64,000 nt of DNA from Rostrohypoxylon terebratum. Taxonomy: Eukaryota > Ascomycota > Sordariomycetes > Xylariales > Hypoxylaceae. Where the stretch lies: contig MU385877.1 of NCBI GenBank assembly GCA_022497145.1, positions 1 through 64,000 of the forward strand. The letters run 5' to 3'. The notes under the pieces were generated by a model, which was given only the letters and a program-made list of their open reading frames with translations, had not been told where the DNA came from and ran no database searches. Positions 11,242 to 20,864 of this stretch are shown in pieces (within the stretch, counting starts at the first letter, position 1; every line of letters starts with the position of its first letter). The position numbers were made by a program, and so were the translations under genes.

Positions 11242-11560
11242 TTAAGCAGCCATTTGTAACTCACTAATACCTAGTAGCTACCTCCTATGTATTGTATGGA
11301 TGTATTGTACAATACACCACTTACCTGTAACCCTAGCTGGAGGGCTGGATTTTGGTAACTGGCTCGAAGCTATTCGTCCGCCGAACACGTCCGTGTAAAT
11401 CGCTAAAATAGCCACTGTTACAGCGATCGGATAGTGAGTCCAGGGTTTTTCAGCAATCCGATTACCAAGGAATCTGTCAGCACCCAATGGTCTAGGGGCT
11501 GAATTTGCCCGTTGGCGGTACAGGGCTAGCGAGGACTCAGTAGTACCTAAGTGACGGCAT
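11242..11560 (-). pseudogene. small membrane protein gene with an apparent one-base frameshift
   Basis: On the minus strand an open frame carries SLALYRQRANSAPRPLGADR, a single predicted transmembrane helix (HYPIAVTVAILAIYTDVFGG) and ends at a GTAAGT donor (exon end 11325). A second exon from 11270 closes the frame with ISELQMAA and a stop at 11242. The only nearby ATG, at 11560 (MPSL), is in another frame: removing one G at 11546-11547 would join it to TTESSLALYRQ. This could be a real frameshift, a base-call error or an unrecognised 5' exon. The family is unknown to me. It lies 89 nt upstream of the dioxygenase start on the same strand. Confidence 0.4.
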
Positions 11561-12156
11561 TGTATCAGGTGTTAGATGTGTATTCGTAAGGTTGTGTTAT
11601 GTTGTTGTGTTAGGTACGTACTAGGTAGAATGCGTGTGTGTACTGTGTAGAATGTGGGAGAGATGTGGATAGAGTGGGAGGTTCCAATATTCTATGTGGG
11701 AGGTGGATCGACAAGTTTTCCTAATAAATGCCCTCTGATTGCACTTGCACATCCAGTTTACATACTAGTAGTACTACTATGTAGTATAGTCAATCAGCCA
11801 ATTAGACTTTAACATCAGAGACATGCAAGAACTGCCCAGGTGGATGTTCAGGCAGTCAGGGTAGGTACATCCAATACTAGCGTAGGCTGTAGCTGGAGGT
11901 ATTTGCACCCATCGGAACACCCCACAAACTTAGCGACCCTGGTGCTCTCCCCCCCCCCCCCTAGAAATGTCACTGAATGCCCCTCCCCATGCGAACAGAT
12001 TCTTCATGATTCTAGCGAGTTTAGGCCATTCTAGCGTCGGGTTTGCTAGGATTTGGGCTCTAAAAAAAAACTGGAATTAATATGGATGTATCCATCTTCT
12101 TTAAGCCTCAATCTGTCTCTCCTCCCTAACCCAGATTCATCTAGCGGGCTCTTTAC
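11561..12156. other. divergent promoter region
   Basis: Separates the minus-strand small gene from the thioesterase gene on +. Contains a C12 run near 11950 and a pyrimidine-rich stretch just upstream of 12157. No ORF is supported. Confidence 0.5.
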
Positions 12157-13254
12157 ATGCTGACACCTATCCCATCGCCTAAATTCATCATCTCGTTCAT
12201 CTTATTTCTTTTCGTCGCTGTCGCGTTCGCTAGCATAAGATCAAATTATAATAGTCACAATCACCATCCCGCCATGGCGATGAGAAGGGCCCCACCCCTC
12301 TTATTCCCGGCCGCGGCCAAGCACACGGCTACCGTCATCTTCGTACACGGATTGGGCGACACCGGCCACGGATGGGCATCCGCTGTTGAGAACTGGAGAC
12401 GGCGCCAGAGATTGGACGAAGTCAAGTTCATCTTGCCCCACGCTCCTCGCATATCCGTCACCGCCGTAAGTTATGTTGTTATGTCCTTGAGGCTGATATA
12501 GCCGGCATTATGCATGACATGGACAAAGTACTTATACCGACAGGACAGGCTGAAGGAATGTTCATGCCCGGCTGGTATGACATCGTAAGTATTTACCTGA
12601 GTAATGCCCTCTAGGCCTTGCTGAGTACCAAAATATTTCTAAATCTAATAAAATGTACCTAACATACTTTAGTTTGCGCTGAGTGGAAAGACGGACGACA
12701 TTAGAAAAGATCAAGATGAGAGGGGCATTCTCCTCAGTAGAGACTACTTCAACGGTCTGATACAAGCCGAGATCGATTCTGGCATCCCAGCGAACCGCAT
12801 CGTTCTCGGTGGCTTCTCCCAGGGCGGTGCTATATCTCTCTTTACGGGACTAACGTCAAAGTATAAGCTCGCCGGCATTGTCGCCTTATCCTCTTATCTA
12901 CTATTGGACTCTAAGTTCCCCGACTTTGTCAAAGAGAATGACAATAACCACAAGACTCCTGTCTTGATGTGCCACGGCGATGAAGACCAAGTGGTGCCGA
13001 CTAACTTCGGTAAGGTATCTTACGAGCTGTTGAAGTCACAGGGTTTCGATGTCACCTTGAAGATATACCCGTAAGTTTGACTTCTCCATTATCAAAACTA
13101 CCAGAATGGTTTCGCATTCGTGGATCATTGTATTGACTAACGCTTGATGATTAGTGGCATGGCTCATTCCGCTTGCGTGGAAGAACTTGACGAGGTTGAA
13201 GCTTTCCTGGGAGCACGTCTGCCGGCCGAAGGCGAAAAGAAATCAGAGCTATGA
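12157..13254 (+). CDS. acyl-protein thioesterase / lysophospholipase (APT1 family)
   Basis: Alpha/beta hydrolase that removes palmitate from proteins and can hydrolyse lysophospholipids. Exons: 12157-12465, 12549-12584, 12673-13070, 13155-13254. The full frame is 280 aa. Catalytic elements are visible: oxyanion region VIFVHGLGDTGHGWASA, MPGWYDI, nucleophile elbow LGGFSQGGAISL (Ser), acid in CHGDEDQVVP (Asp), and base in YPGMAHSACVEEL (His). Two in-frame starts exist. The upstream ATG (12157) adds 39 residues with a hydrophobic segment (FIISFILFLFVAVAFA) like a signal anchor. The second, at 12274, has the strong context GCCATGG and gives a 241-aa cytosolic enzyme of normal family length. The second start is likely the main one; the long form may be real or may be untranslated leader. 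Confidence 0.93.
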
Positions 13255-14520
13255 GTTATGAGTTCTAGACTATGTGCAATGAATTATGATAGATGGACAT
13301 GGGAAAAAAAGGCCGTAAGTTATGGTGTTTAGTTTACTTAGAAATATAATAAAAACCGTAGACAACATTCTTATGCACGAATTGATAGAACGTTGATTTT
13401 CTACTTCACGAATGGCTAGTCTTCAATGGTGTGTTTATGGGTTTATGGGCTTTATGTGTTTATATATTCATGTGTGTCCCAGGTGTCTCAGTGTATAGTA
13501 CTGGTGATATTATGAGTTCATATGACAAGTTCGAACATTGAATCATCCATTGACGTTACTATCTCGTACCAGTTCCTTCTTGGCTGTCAACCTTGGAATT
13601 CAGACAATCCTTCAGAAGAAGTCGAATGTCGTGACGAATTAAGACCAAACATTTACGCCACAAAACATAACTTGAACAAATTAAACGAATCCACTCGCCC
13701 AGACATGAACTGCAGGTTTTGATAGAAGAGGTTAGAGTACACGCACCTGCCATGTAGATTATAGCAAAATGTGGTGATATGTGGTGAAATGTGGTGAAAT
13801 GTGGTACCTGCTGTACCTACTACATACTGTAAAAATTGTAAATAGGGGGGAGCGACGCCTTATCTTATCATAATAGTTGGAGATGGTGGAGTCAGATCAC
13901 AAGATAGCTGCAGACCGGCGTACTGCGTAAGGTTCCCAAGGTTTCCAACTAATGATAATTAACATCCCTAACCCAGGCCCCGACCTTTTTTTTTTCTTTT
14001 ATCTAACTCTTTTTTTTTCTCTCTCTTCTTCTTGAAACAATATTTTATCTTTTCCCATCAGGTGTTCGACCTGATCTCTATATATTCATTCTCTACGTCC
14101 GGTGTGTCCGGTTGTTGTTATATTGTTATATTGTTATATTGTTATAGTAACTCATTCTTCTTTTCTTGGCCTAAACGAGTGTCAACCCATCGATGTCGTA
14201 ATACCTATCCCTATCGGACGTGTCGCGACTTGCTACTCGCTACTTGCTACAGCATTAACCTAACAAACGACACCTACACAGTAATAACTCTTCTATTGCT
14301 CCAACAATCTAGGTATCGTCTATTAATAATCCAATACCACATGCGAATCCACATTGCCGTTGCTACGCTACCGTACAGGATCGGATATTCTGGCTTTAGA
14401 TACTGTCAAGGTTATCAAGTAAACTAAACAAGCTCCCCCAACCAGTAATATCGTATCATACCACACCTACCAATACCTAGTTTCAAATATCAAAAGCCCA
14501 AGCTACCAAGGGAAAACGCA
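13255..14520. other. intergenic with short tandem repeats
   Basis: 3' region of the thioesterase gene and promoter of the Ivy1-like gene. Contains ATGTGGTGA-like units near 13770-13805, four exact TTGTTATA units at 14115-14146, and pyrimidine tracts near 13985-14030 typical of fungal promoters. The ORF at 14032-14427 overlaps the repeat and has no support. Confidence 0.5.
14115..14146. repeat. (TTGTTATA)4 tandem repeat
   Basis: Four perfect 8-bp units in the presumed 5' leader or promoter of the Ivy1-like gene. Confidence 0.9.
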
Positions 14521-14525
14521 ATGAT

Positions 14526-14561
<36 letters not shown>

Positions 14562-16074
14562 ACCAATACGAGCTCGACCACCGTCTCCCTCGCCCTCTCA
14601 AGTCCCATTGCCCGCCTCTCCGACGTATTCCTACGCTTCCACTGCCAACCCTCTATCATCGTATAATCTACCACTCCCCCCACCCCCGCGACCCGTTCAT
14701 GCCGTCCTCACTAAAACCGACCTTGAGCAATCACAGCAAGCATACTCCGACCTGCTTGCCACTGCCAAAAGCTACCGTATCGCCCTATCCTCTCTCTCCA
14801 CCGCAGCATCCGCCTTCGGTTCCGCGCTCGAAGCCTGTGCCCGGCTAAAAGAATCGAGAGCCGACGCCCTGGGACCCTCCGGCGGAGCCAGCCTGACCAA
14901 CAGCTTCACGACCAAGAACTCGTGCACGGCCGACCTCCTCCTCAGCGCAAGCGGCGTGCACCACCTCGTCGCGAACCACCAGCAGATCCTATCCGAGACC
15001 GTCTACCGGTCCTTCGAAGTGCCGCTGCTGCACGAGCTAGACCGGTGGCGCAGGGCGATCGAGGACGAGGATGAGACGTACAAGCGGGAGGCGGCGGCAC
15101 GATCGCGCGAGATCAGGAGATTGGAGAAGGAGGGGCTGAAGCTACATAGGCAGAGCCGACGCCGCGACGTCGCCAAGTTCCGCGAGCACCTCGTCGCCCT
15201 GACCGGGAAATTAGACGGGTTGACTGCGCTGCACGCCAATCACGCGCGTTCTTTGCTAAGAGACTCGCAGGAGACGAGCTCGAAGATTTTAGACGCCAGT
15301 TGCTCGCTCGTCCGCGCCGAGGTGGATATCTTCGAGGGCTTGGCGAGGAAAGGGTGGACCGGCGGCGGCTTAGATGATTTATTGGAGAAAGGCCAGGACC
15401 TGTTTGCGAGCGAGGACGATGTGCCGGCTGTGGTGACGACGCCGGGGGGCGTGGTGGTTCCCGGGATTGGGGCAGGGAACGTGGGCGAAGGAGGGGCGAA
15501 GCTGTTTAGTATACTGCCTCCTAAGAGCATATTGGCAAACGACGCGTCGTCAGACTCGCTCACGGCGCGTGGCGGAGAGAGCCATGGGCGAGCAGATAGC
15601 TTGCTCGTTGACCCAGACGACGTCCAATATCAGAGTCTGTCCAGGGCCGTAGATGCGAGGGATGGGGAAAGGGAAGCTGATTCCCAAAGCCTGTTCTCCG
15701 AGTCGAATATGAGTCAGAAAAGGGGCGTACGACCATTCAGTCCGCAGCCCATAAGGCGGCGCGACGCGGACGTCATAATGGACCCGGAGTCGCTGGTAGT
15801 TGGCGACGAGGGACTTAAGACAGACGACGACGATGACGGCGACGATGATGATTCGTACGATGCCGCGACGGTTAAGGGCGTGCGGGATACTTCGGCCTCA
15901 CGGACGGGACTAGGCGGGCTGAGGATAGGGGCGGATGAGAACAATATCGAGGAGCCCGAGTCCCCGTGGAAAGACGAGGGGTTGCGGAGTAAAAGAGGAA
16001 GTACTACGAGTAGCAGCAGCATCAACGATGGGCCAGCACCACCAAGCGATAAGGATGAGGTGGACAACAGATAG
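14521..16074 (+). CDS. IVY1: Ivy1-like phospholipid-binding vacuolar protein
   Basis: Single exon, 517 aa. In yeast Ivy1 binds Ypt7, Vps33 and phospholipids and acts at the vacuole and endosome in fusion and TORC1 signalling. Here residues about 60-300 form the helical inverse-BAR-like core: VLTKTDLEQSQQAYSDLLAT, SYRIALSSLSTAASAFGSAL, a conserved segment with DLLLSASGVHHLVANHQQIL, and a charged coiled coil with EIRRLEKEGLKLHRQSRRRD followed by FREHLVALTGKLDGLTALH. The N terminus is an Ala-Thr repeat coded by six GGCAAC units, followed by a proline/serine-rich linker. The C-terminal 220 residues are disordered, with an acidic run (DDDDDGDDDDSYD) and Ser tracts. The first ATG is used; ATG 14524 immediately follows it. 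The gene is convergent with NUP53. Confidence 0.85.
14526..14561. repeat. (GGCAAC)6 coding hexanucleotide repeat
   Basis: Six perfect units directly after the start codon of the Ivy1-like gene, coding for alternating Ala-Thr. Copy number changes would keep the frame. Confidence 0.95.
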
Positions 16075-16744
16075 CTCAGTTGGCGTTGATACGGGAAAGA
16101 CGAGACACGTAGGAGAGAAGAACTACAGCATACATCAAGGATGATAAATGGATAACCAGGTCGGTATTAGGGGTTCGGTAATCGTGATTGACGGGGTCAA
16201 CGCACGTGTGGATGTATTGATTAGTCCAATAATTGTTACGGCCGATGAACAGATGAACAGAGACACGTTTACATCACTTTCATATTCATGCTTTTTTTTT
16301 AACCAAGTGCTCCAGAACTTTGATTTGCACATGGAAGGTATTCCACATGGACGTTGTGTCGTATACAATGTGATAATAGGATGAAAACATAGCTCGATTC
16401 ACGATTCGAGGGTATTTTTTTCATCTAAAAGACACCCAAGAAGTCATCGTAAAGTAAACTGCATATCGATTATAGCATGCAAATGTTGCAAAAGCCTGGC
16501 CAAGCTCGCAGCGCACGCCCAATCTGCCTATAGTAATCGTAACGTCAAGTATAGCACCGCCCCCTATACTTTATTAACTTAAGACAACTCCTTAAGCACG
16601 CAATCCACTATCACCCTTTACCGTGGTCCCCAACTCCAGAATGCATAGTCACGGATGAGTTTGCCTCGTCCTCGCGTTTTCATCACCCTTATAGCGTCAT
16701 GTACAGGATCCCCGGGCCGGGGTCAGTGCGGCGGGCATGACATC
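16075..16744. other. convergent intergenic region
   Basis: 3' ends of the Ivy1-like gene (+) and NUP53 (-) face each other. No gene is supported; the two short antiparallel ORFs here are mutual shadows. Confidence 0.55.
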
Positions 16745-18160
16745 CTAATCATCCTTATCGCCACTCACCAACTCGCCACCAAAGAGACTAAACCATAGAT
16801 CGAGATAGAACATCAACTTCCAGTACAGGCTGGCTCGGTTGAAGTCGAACTCTCCAAGTTCGTTTCGGGGCACCTCGTTGCCGATCATGGAACCACCAAA
16901 CCACCCTATCAACGGGATCCAAGCTAGCAACCACTGCTGGAAGGTGGGCTGAGGTGCAAGGGCTTGTTCAGCCGGCAAGAGCTTAACTCGCCGAGCCTCA
17001 GGGATCCGTCGACAATAGGCGCCATCTTGCTGCTCCGCCTCTCGGGGTTGTTCCAGGGCTACTCCTGTCACGGTCACTGTTGATGCGGTCGCTGTATCCA
17101 AAGTCTGGGTTGAAATTTGCGATCCCGTAGGAGATTCGTGTAGTTTCGTGTTACGTTCAAGTGCCGGGGCAGGCGCAGGTTTCGGGAATCCCGTATTCTT
17201 CTCTAGGCGATGCTGAGATGGTCGTCTGGCTCTAGATCGGAACAGATCAATCATGCCACTGTCGCCCGCAGTATCCATCACCGCCGCATCTTCCTTAGGA
17301 GGCAAGCCGTGATAGGGTTCAGCGTAGACTAGATAGCCAAATATCTTCTGGGGAGAGGCGTACACCGCAGCCTCTGCTGCCTCGGCCGATTCAAACGTAA
17401 CCTTTACCCAGTGCTCCCCACTCGCAACTCTACTAACCTTGGATCGCTCCAAGGGTGTAAGTGGTTGTCGTCTCGTAAGGGCAGGGTCTCGTAGGTCCGA
17501 CTTATATCGTCGTGCCTCTATCGGCGGCTCCCTAGAATAATCTTCACAGATTCTGCCTGCTAATTGTTCGTAGTGATTAATGGCGGCATACTGTTGCGAC
17601 AGTGATGGATAACCTCTCAGAATGACCTCGGTTGGTTCTTTTCGATAGGTCGATACCTGCGCGGTGGAGCCAGAGTCTTCTTGCGACTGTGAAGCTGGCT
17701 GGCTTATGAAGCTAGATTTTCGCTGGGCAGAAGAGGTGGCGGCGTTCGCGGTGTTTGCGGTCGTGGTCGTAGCTTGTTGTCGGTTCTTTACATAGTTGGA
17801 AAAGAGCTTGTCGGCACTTTGCATAGTAGCATCTTCGCGTTTCGGAGGCGCGCTGCCTGTTCGCGACCTGGATCTCCTAGTTGATTTCCCGAACGAGCCT
17901 GATTCAGTGACCTCTCGAGCGCGCGTGCGCGGGAGGGTTCGCTGACGATCGCCTCTATCGTTGTTCATGGTGGTAAGTGAAGTTGTTCGGGTGATGAGTT
18001 TGTTATGGGTAGTTTTCCTATTGGAGGGAGTTGGAGTGTCCGGGGAACCGGGGAAATCAGTTACATACTCGGGGAATAGCATTGCATAGGGTCGCTGAAC
18101 ACCATCTTCGCCAGTGTAGAGTTCCTCGTCCGGAACATTATGCAGGATCAATGGTCTCAT
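16745..18160 (-). CDS. NUP53: nucleoporin Nup53 (Nup35-type RRM)
   Basis: Single exon, 471 aa. Component of the inner ring of the nuclear pore; binds Nic96/Nup170-type partners and membrane. The N terminus MRPLILHNVPDEELYTGEDG is the conserved ascomycete start. Residues about 20-170 are basic, low complexity. Residues about 177-285 form the Nup35/53-type RRM: TEVILRGYPSLSQQYAAINH, EHWVKVTFESAEAAEAAVYA and FGYLVYAEPYHG. The extreme C terminus (about 440-465, with RASLYWKLMFYLDLWFSLFG) is an aromatic amphipathic helix as used by Nup53 for membrane binding. It is divergent with the Fmp46-like gene, about 0.85 kb apart. Confidence 0.87.
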   Translation of the reverse strand: MRPLILHNVPDEELYTGEDGVQRPYAMLFPEYVTDFPGSPDTPTPSNRKTTHNKLITRTTSLTTMNNDRGDRQRTLPRTRAREVTESGSFGKSTRRSRSRTGSAPPKREDATMQSADKLFSNYVKNRQQATTTTANTANAATSSAQRKSSFISQPASQSQEDSGSTAQVSTYRKEPTEVILRGYPSLSQQYAAINHYEQLAGRICEDYSREPPIEARRYKSDLRDPALTRRQPLTPLERSKVSRVASGEHWVKVTFESAEAAEAAVYASPQKIFGYLVYAEPYHGLPPKEDAAVMDTAGDSGMIDLFRSRARRPSQHRLEKNTGFPKPAPAPALERNTKLHESPTGSQISTQTLDTATASTVTVTGVALEQPREAEQQDGAYCRRIPEARRVKLLPAEQALAPQPTFQQWLLAWIPLIGWFGGSMIGNEVPRNELGEFDFNRASLYWKLMFYLDLWFSLFGGELVSGDKDD

Positions 18161-19005
18161 TGTCCTCGATTGCCCGTTCAGCCGTTGATTAATTAATGAA
18201 TGAGTGAATGAATCAATCGATATAATTACGGAGAACTAAACAATGTTCTAAGTCGGATGAACAGGATAGCTGAGCAAACGCAAGCGACTCGATTGATGCA
18301 CCTAGATCGTAGGTACCTCTCAGATGATTACGTATTAAATGGAGTATGTATTAGATGATAGGTAGGTGAAAGTTGTCGGGTGCTTGCGAGAAACTGGTTG
18401 AACTGATTGGGAAGTTTAGATTTTGGGTTTTTTGGGTTTTTTTCAACAGTAACGTTTAGAAAAAAATATGCATACAGTACAGAGTAACTGCAACGCGACT
18501 TCCTAGGTCTGCTATGTAAACTGCCGCCGTACCTACCCCAGCAACGGCGCCAGTCTTGGCCAGTGCCAGTGCGTATTAAATGTAGGTACGTACTTACTAG
18601 TACTACTCAATGTACTCATGGCTCTCAGCATAAGGTACACTTGCCTCAGGCAACAACAAGATAGGTACATAGTACTGAGGTACACCGTACACATGATACA
18701 ACAGTACATGATTATACCATCTTAGGAAATAGTGCAAAGTTTGTTCCTGAGCTGCATCCATGCATCCATGGGTGGGTGTGGTTGATCAAACCCATTGATG
18801 CCGACGTCACTCAACTACTATATCGTTACTTCCAACTTCATACAAAGCTACCCCGAGACCCGAAACGGTAAATTCAACTTCATCCGATCGCCGGCCCGGA
18901 TCGCTACTATTTTGCAGCTTCCATTTCATCACTAGGTCCATAAAGCCATAAAGTGAATCTACGAACACGACCATATACAACCGGGATTACAGGATTACAG
19001 CAGCA
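18161..19005. other. divergent promoter region NUP53 / FMP46
   Basis: No gene supported. Includes a run of TTTTTTGGGTTTTT near 18428 and many GTAC-rich words between 18580 and 18710. Confidence 0.5.
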
Positions 19006-19568
19006 ATGTTTCGCTTTGTGAGTTTTGAGCTTTGAATCACTGATCACTACTAGACTAACACAGTTGACAGCACAAACCCGTCGATATTGTCACTCTTTTC
19101 CATAAGGCCCAGTCACCAGCATCAACTCAGGTCGCAAAGCTCTTAAAAGAGGTCTCCGCCAGTGGAACAGCAGCAGCCAATGCCACAGACACACCAACAA
19201 ATGACCAGGCACAATCCAAGCGCTTGAGTCGAGTGTTTGAATTAGAGATCACAGAGACCCCTCCCACAGCCGACCAACTCCAGACAATCCTGGATTACTT
19301 AGGCAAGGACCAGATCTCCCAAGTCATCAAGGGTGCCACAACAAAGAAGGATGCTTTAGAGAAGTTCAGACAGAACACTGCCAGCTTCTCGGCGCCATTG
19401 GTATGTCTACCTAATTCTAGTGAACTAGTGAATATAAGGGCCATCAGTCGCTACGACTAGCTAACTTAGAAATAGGTTGTTGACTGGCATCATGGAAGGG
19501 CCGTTGCGGCAAGCACAAATTCTAAAATACTCGAGATGTTGGAGCAAGGACAGACAGACAAGGAGTAA
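19006..19568 (+). CDS. FMP46: Fmp46-like mitochondrial thioredoxin-fold protein (DUF1687)
   Basis: Exons 19006-19017 (only MFRF), 19071-19400 and 19476-19568; 144 aa. Family members are small mitochondrial proteins called putative redox proteins. Recognised blocks: MFRFHKPVDIVTLFHKAQSP, AKLLKEVSASG, FELEITETPPTADQLQTILD, LGKDQISQVIKGATTKKDAL, then the last strand VVDWHHGRAVAASTNSKILE. The four-codon first exon is supported by the donor GTGAGT and acceptor GACAG and by the conserved start. The predicted protein contains no cysteine, so a thiol-based redox activity is unlikely for this copy. It sits divergently from NUP53. Confidence 0.82.
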
Positions 19569-20864
19569 TTCACAATCATGTACACATGGGAACAAGAATG
19601 ATCGCCTGTTGGCATTAGTCAAGCAGAATATGGACTCCCGATTCATTCCTGCCCTGTAGAAAGAAAGAAAGAAAGAAGAATGACCACTCACGTTTATGGC
19701 ACTATATAAAATTGCTTGGTGACTCATTTACATAGTGCTTGCCACTTAATTGCGATTTATACGGGGACCCCAATCCGGGCATACATAGTATGTGTAAGAG
19801 CTCCTTCCATAGGTATTGGCTATACAAGTTGTACTAGATAGATGAGAATCCTACGTACTCAGAGGACTATATACGAGGACAAATTGTCTGGCAAGAACGG
19901 CGTTCAACAATCATAGATATCATCCCGCAGTCCACTCCAAGTAAAAGACGGAAGGTAGGTACCTCCTGTCATAGCTAATGTAGTGAATAGATCCTGTGTG
20001 AAATGCTGATTAAAATATATGCTACATAACTGTACAAGTAAAAATTTTCTGTATGTCGTCACTGCCTAATAAGTGCGGAATACCAGTACTGTACTGTCAA
20101 CGCATCTAGTCACTTTGGTCACTGTCTATAGGTGTATTTTCCTGGTACTAACTGCTGGACGAGTGATTACATAGGCTGTCGGGGTGGTCGTCAATGCCAT
20201 GGCAGTACCGAGCAACCGCCTGTAGCTATCTCGACCCTGGCCTCCTTCCTCCATAACAGCATCCACACAATCAGTAACCCACGAGACCGTCAACCCTCTT
20301 CCATATAATCCCACCTCACAATTCCTATCCTTTCCAATTCTTTTCTTTTCTTCCCCCACCAACTTTTTCATTCACGCTCCGTCTAGTTTTTTTTTCCTTC
20401 CCACTCTCTCCCACGCACCTCTCACTCATCTCACACTTCTCTTCCTTTCTTCTTCCTCCTGGACTACTCAAACGTAGATCCCCCCACACTACATCCAACT
20501 TATGCTAGCATTAGATCACGCAGTCTACTACACACACCGTGCGAATCGAACGCTACTTTAAATCCGACGAAAGGTAAGTGTCGCTCTTTCATATTCATGC
20601 TCTACTATCACTACATTGATGGTAGGACATTGCGCTGCTTCCTTCTTCCTTCTTCTTTTTCCTTCGTTTACCCCTAACGTACCTGTACCATCATATACGT
20701 GCACAGGTTCAACATAATCACGCGCTCGCCGTCTACTGCACTTTGCATTGCCATCATCACCTTTGCGTTAGCTCTTCCCTTGTAAATATCCCCCACCCAG
20801 AACTATCGCAGTCACATCATACATCCTTCACGTATACTCTGGGGATCTTCAAAAGCTATACGCG
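19569..20864. other. intergenic and 5' leader of the RRM-like giant gene
   Basis: No gene supported. Pyrimidine-rich promoter sequence spans 20330-20470. A probable 5' UTR intron is annotated separately. Confidence 0.5.
20574..20706 (+). other. possible 5' UTR intron
   Basis: A strong donor GTAAGT follows CGAAAG at 20574 and an acceptor GCACAG ends at 20706; the segment between is pyrimidine-rich before the acceptor. It lies 158 nt upstream of the ATG at 20865. Confidence 0.4.

Noticed and set aside
9920..11560. Possible secondary-metabolism or aromatic-degradation cluster around the dioxygenase
   Set aside because: No synthase, P450, transporter or transcription factor gene lies next to it; a single enzyme does not make a cluster.
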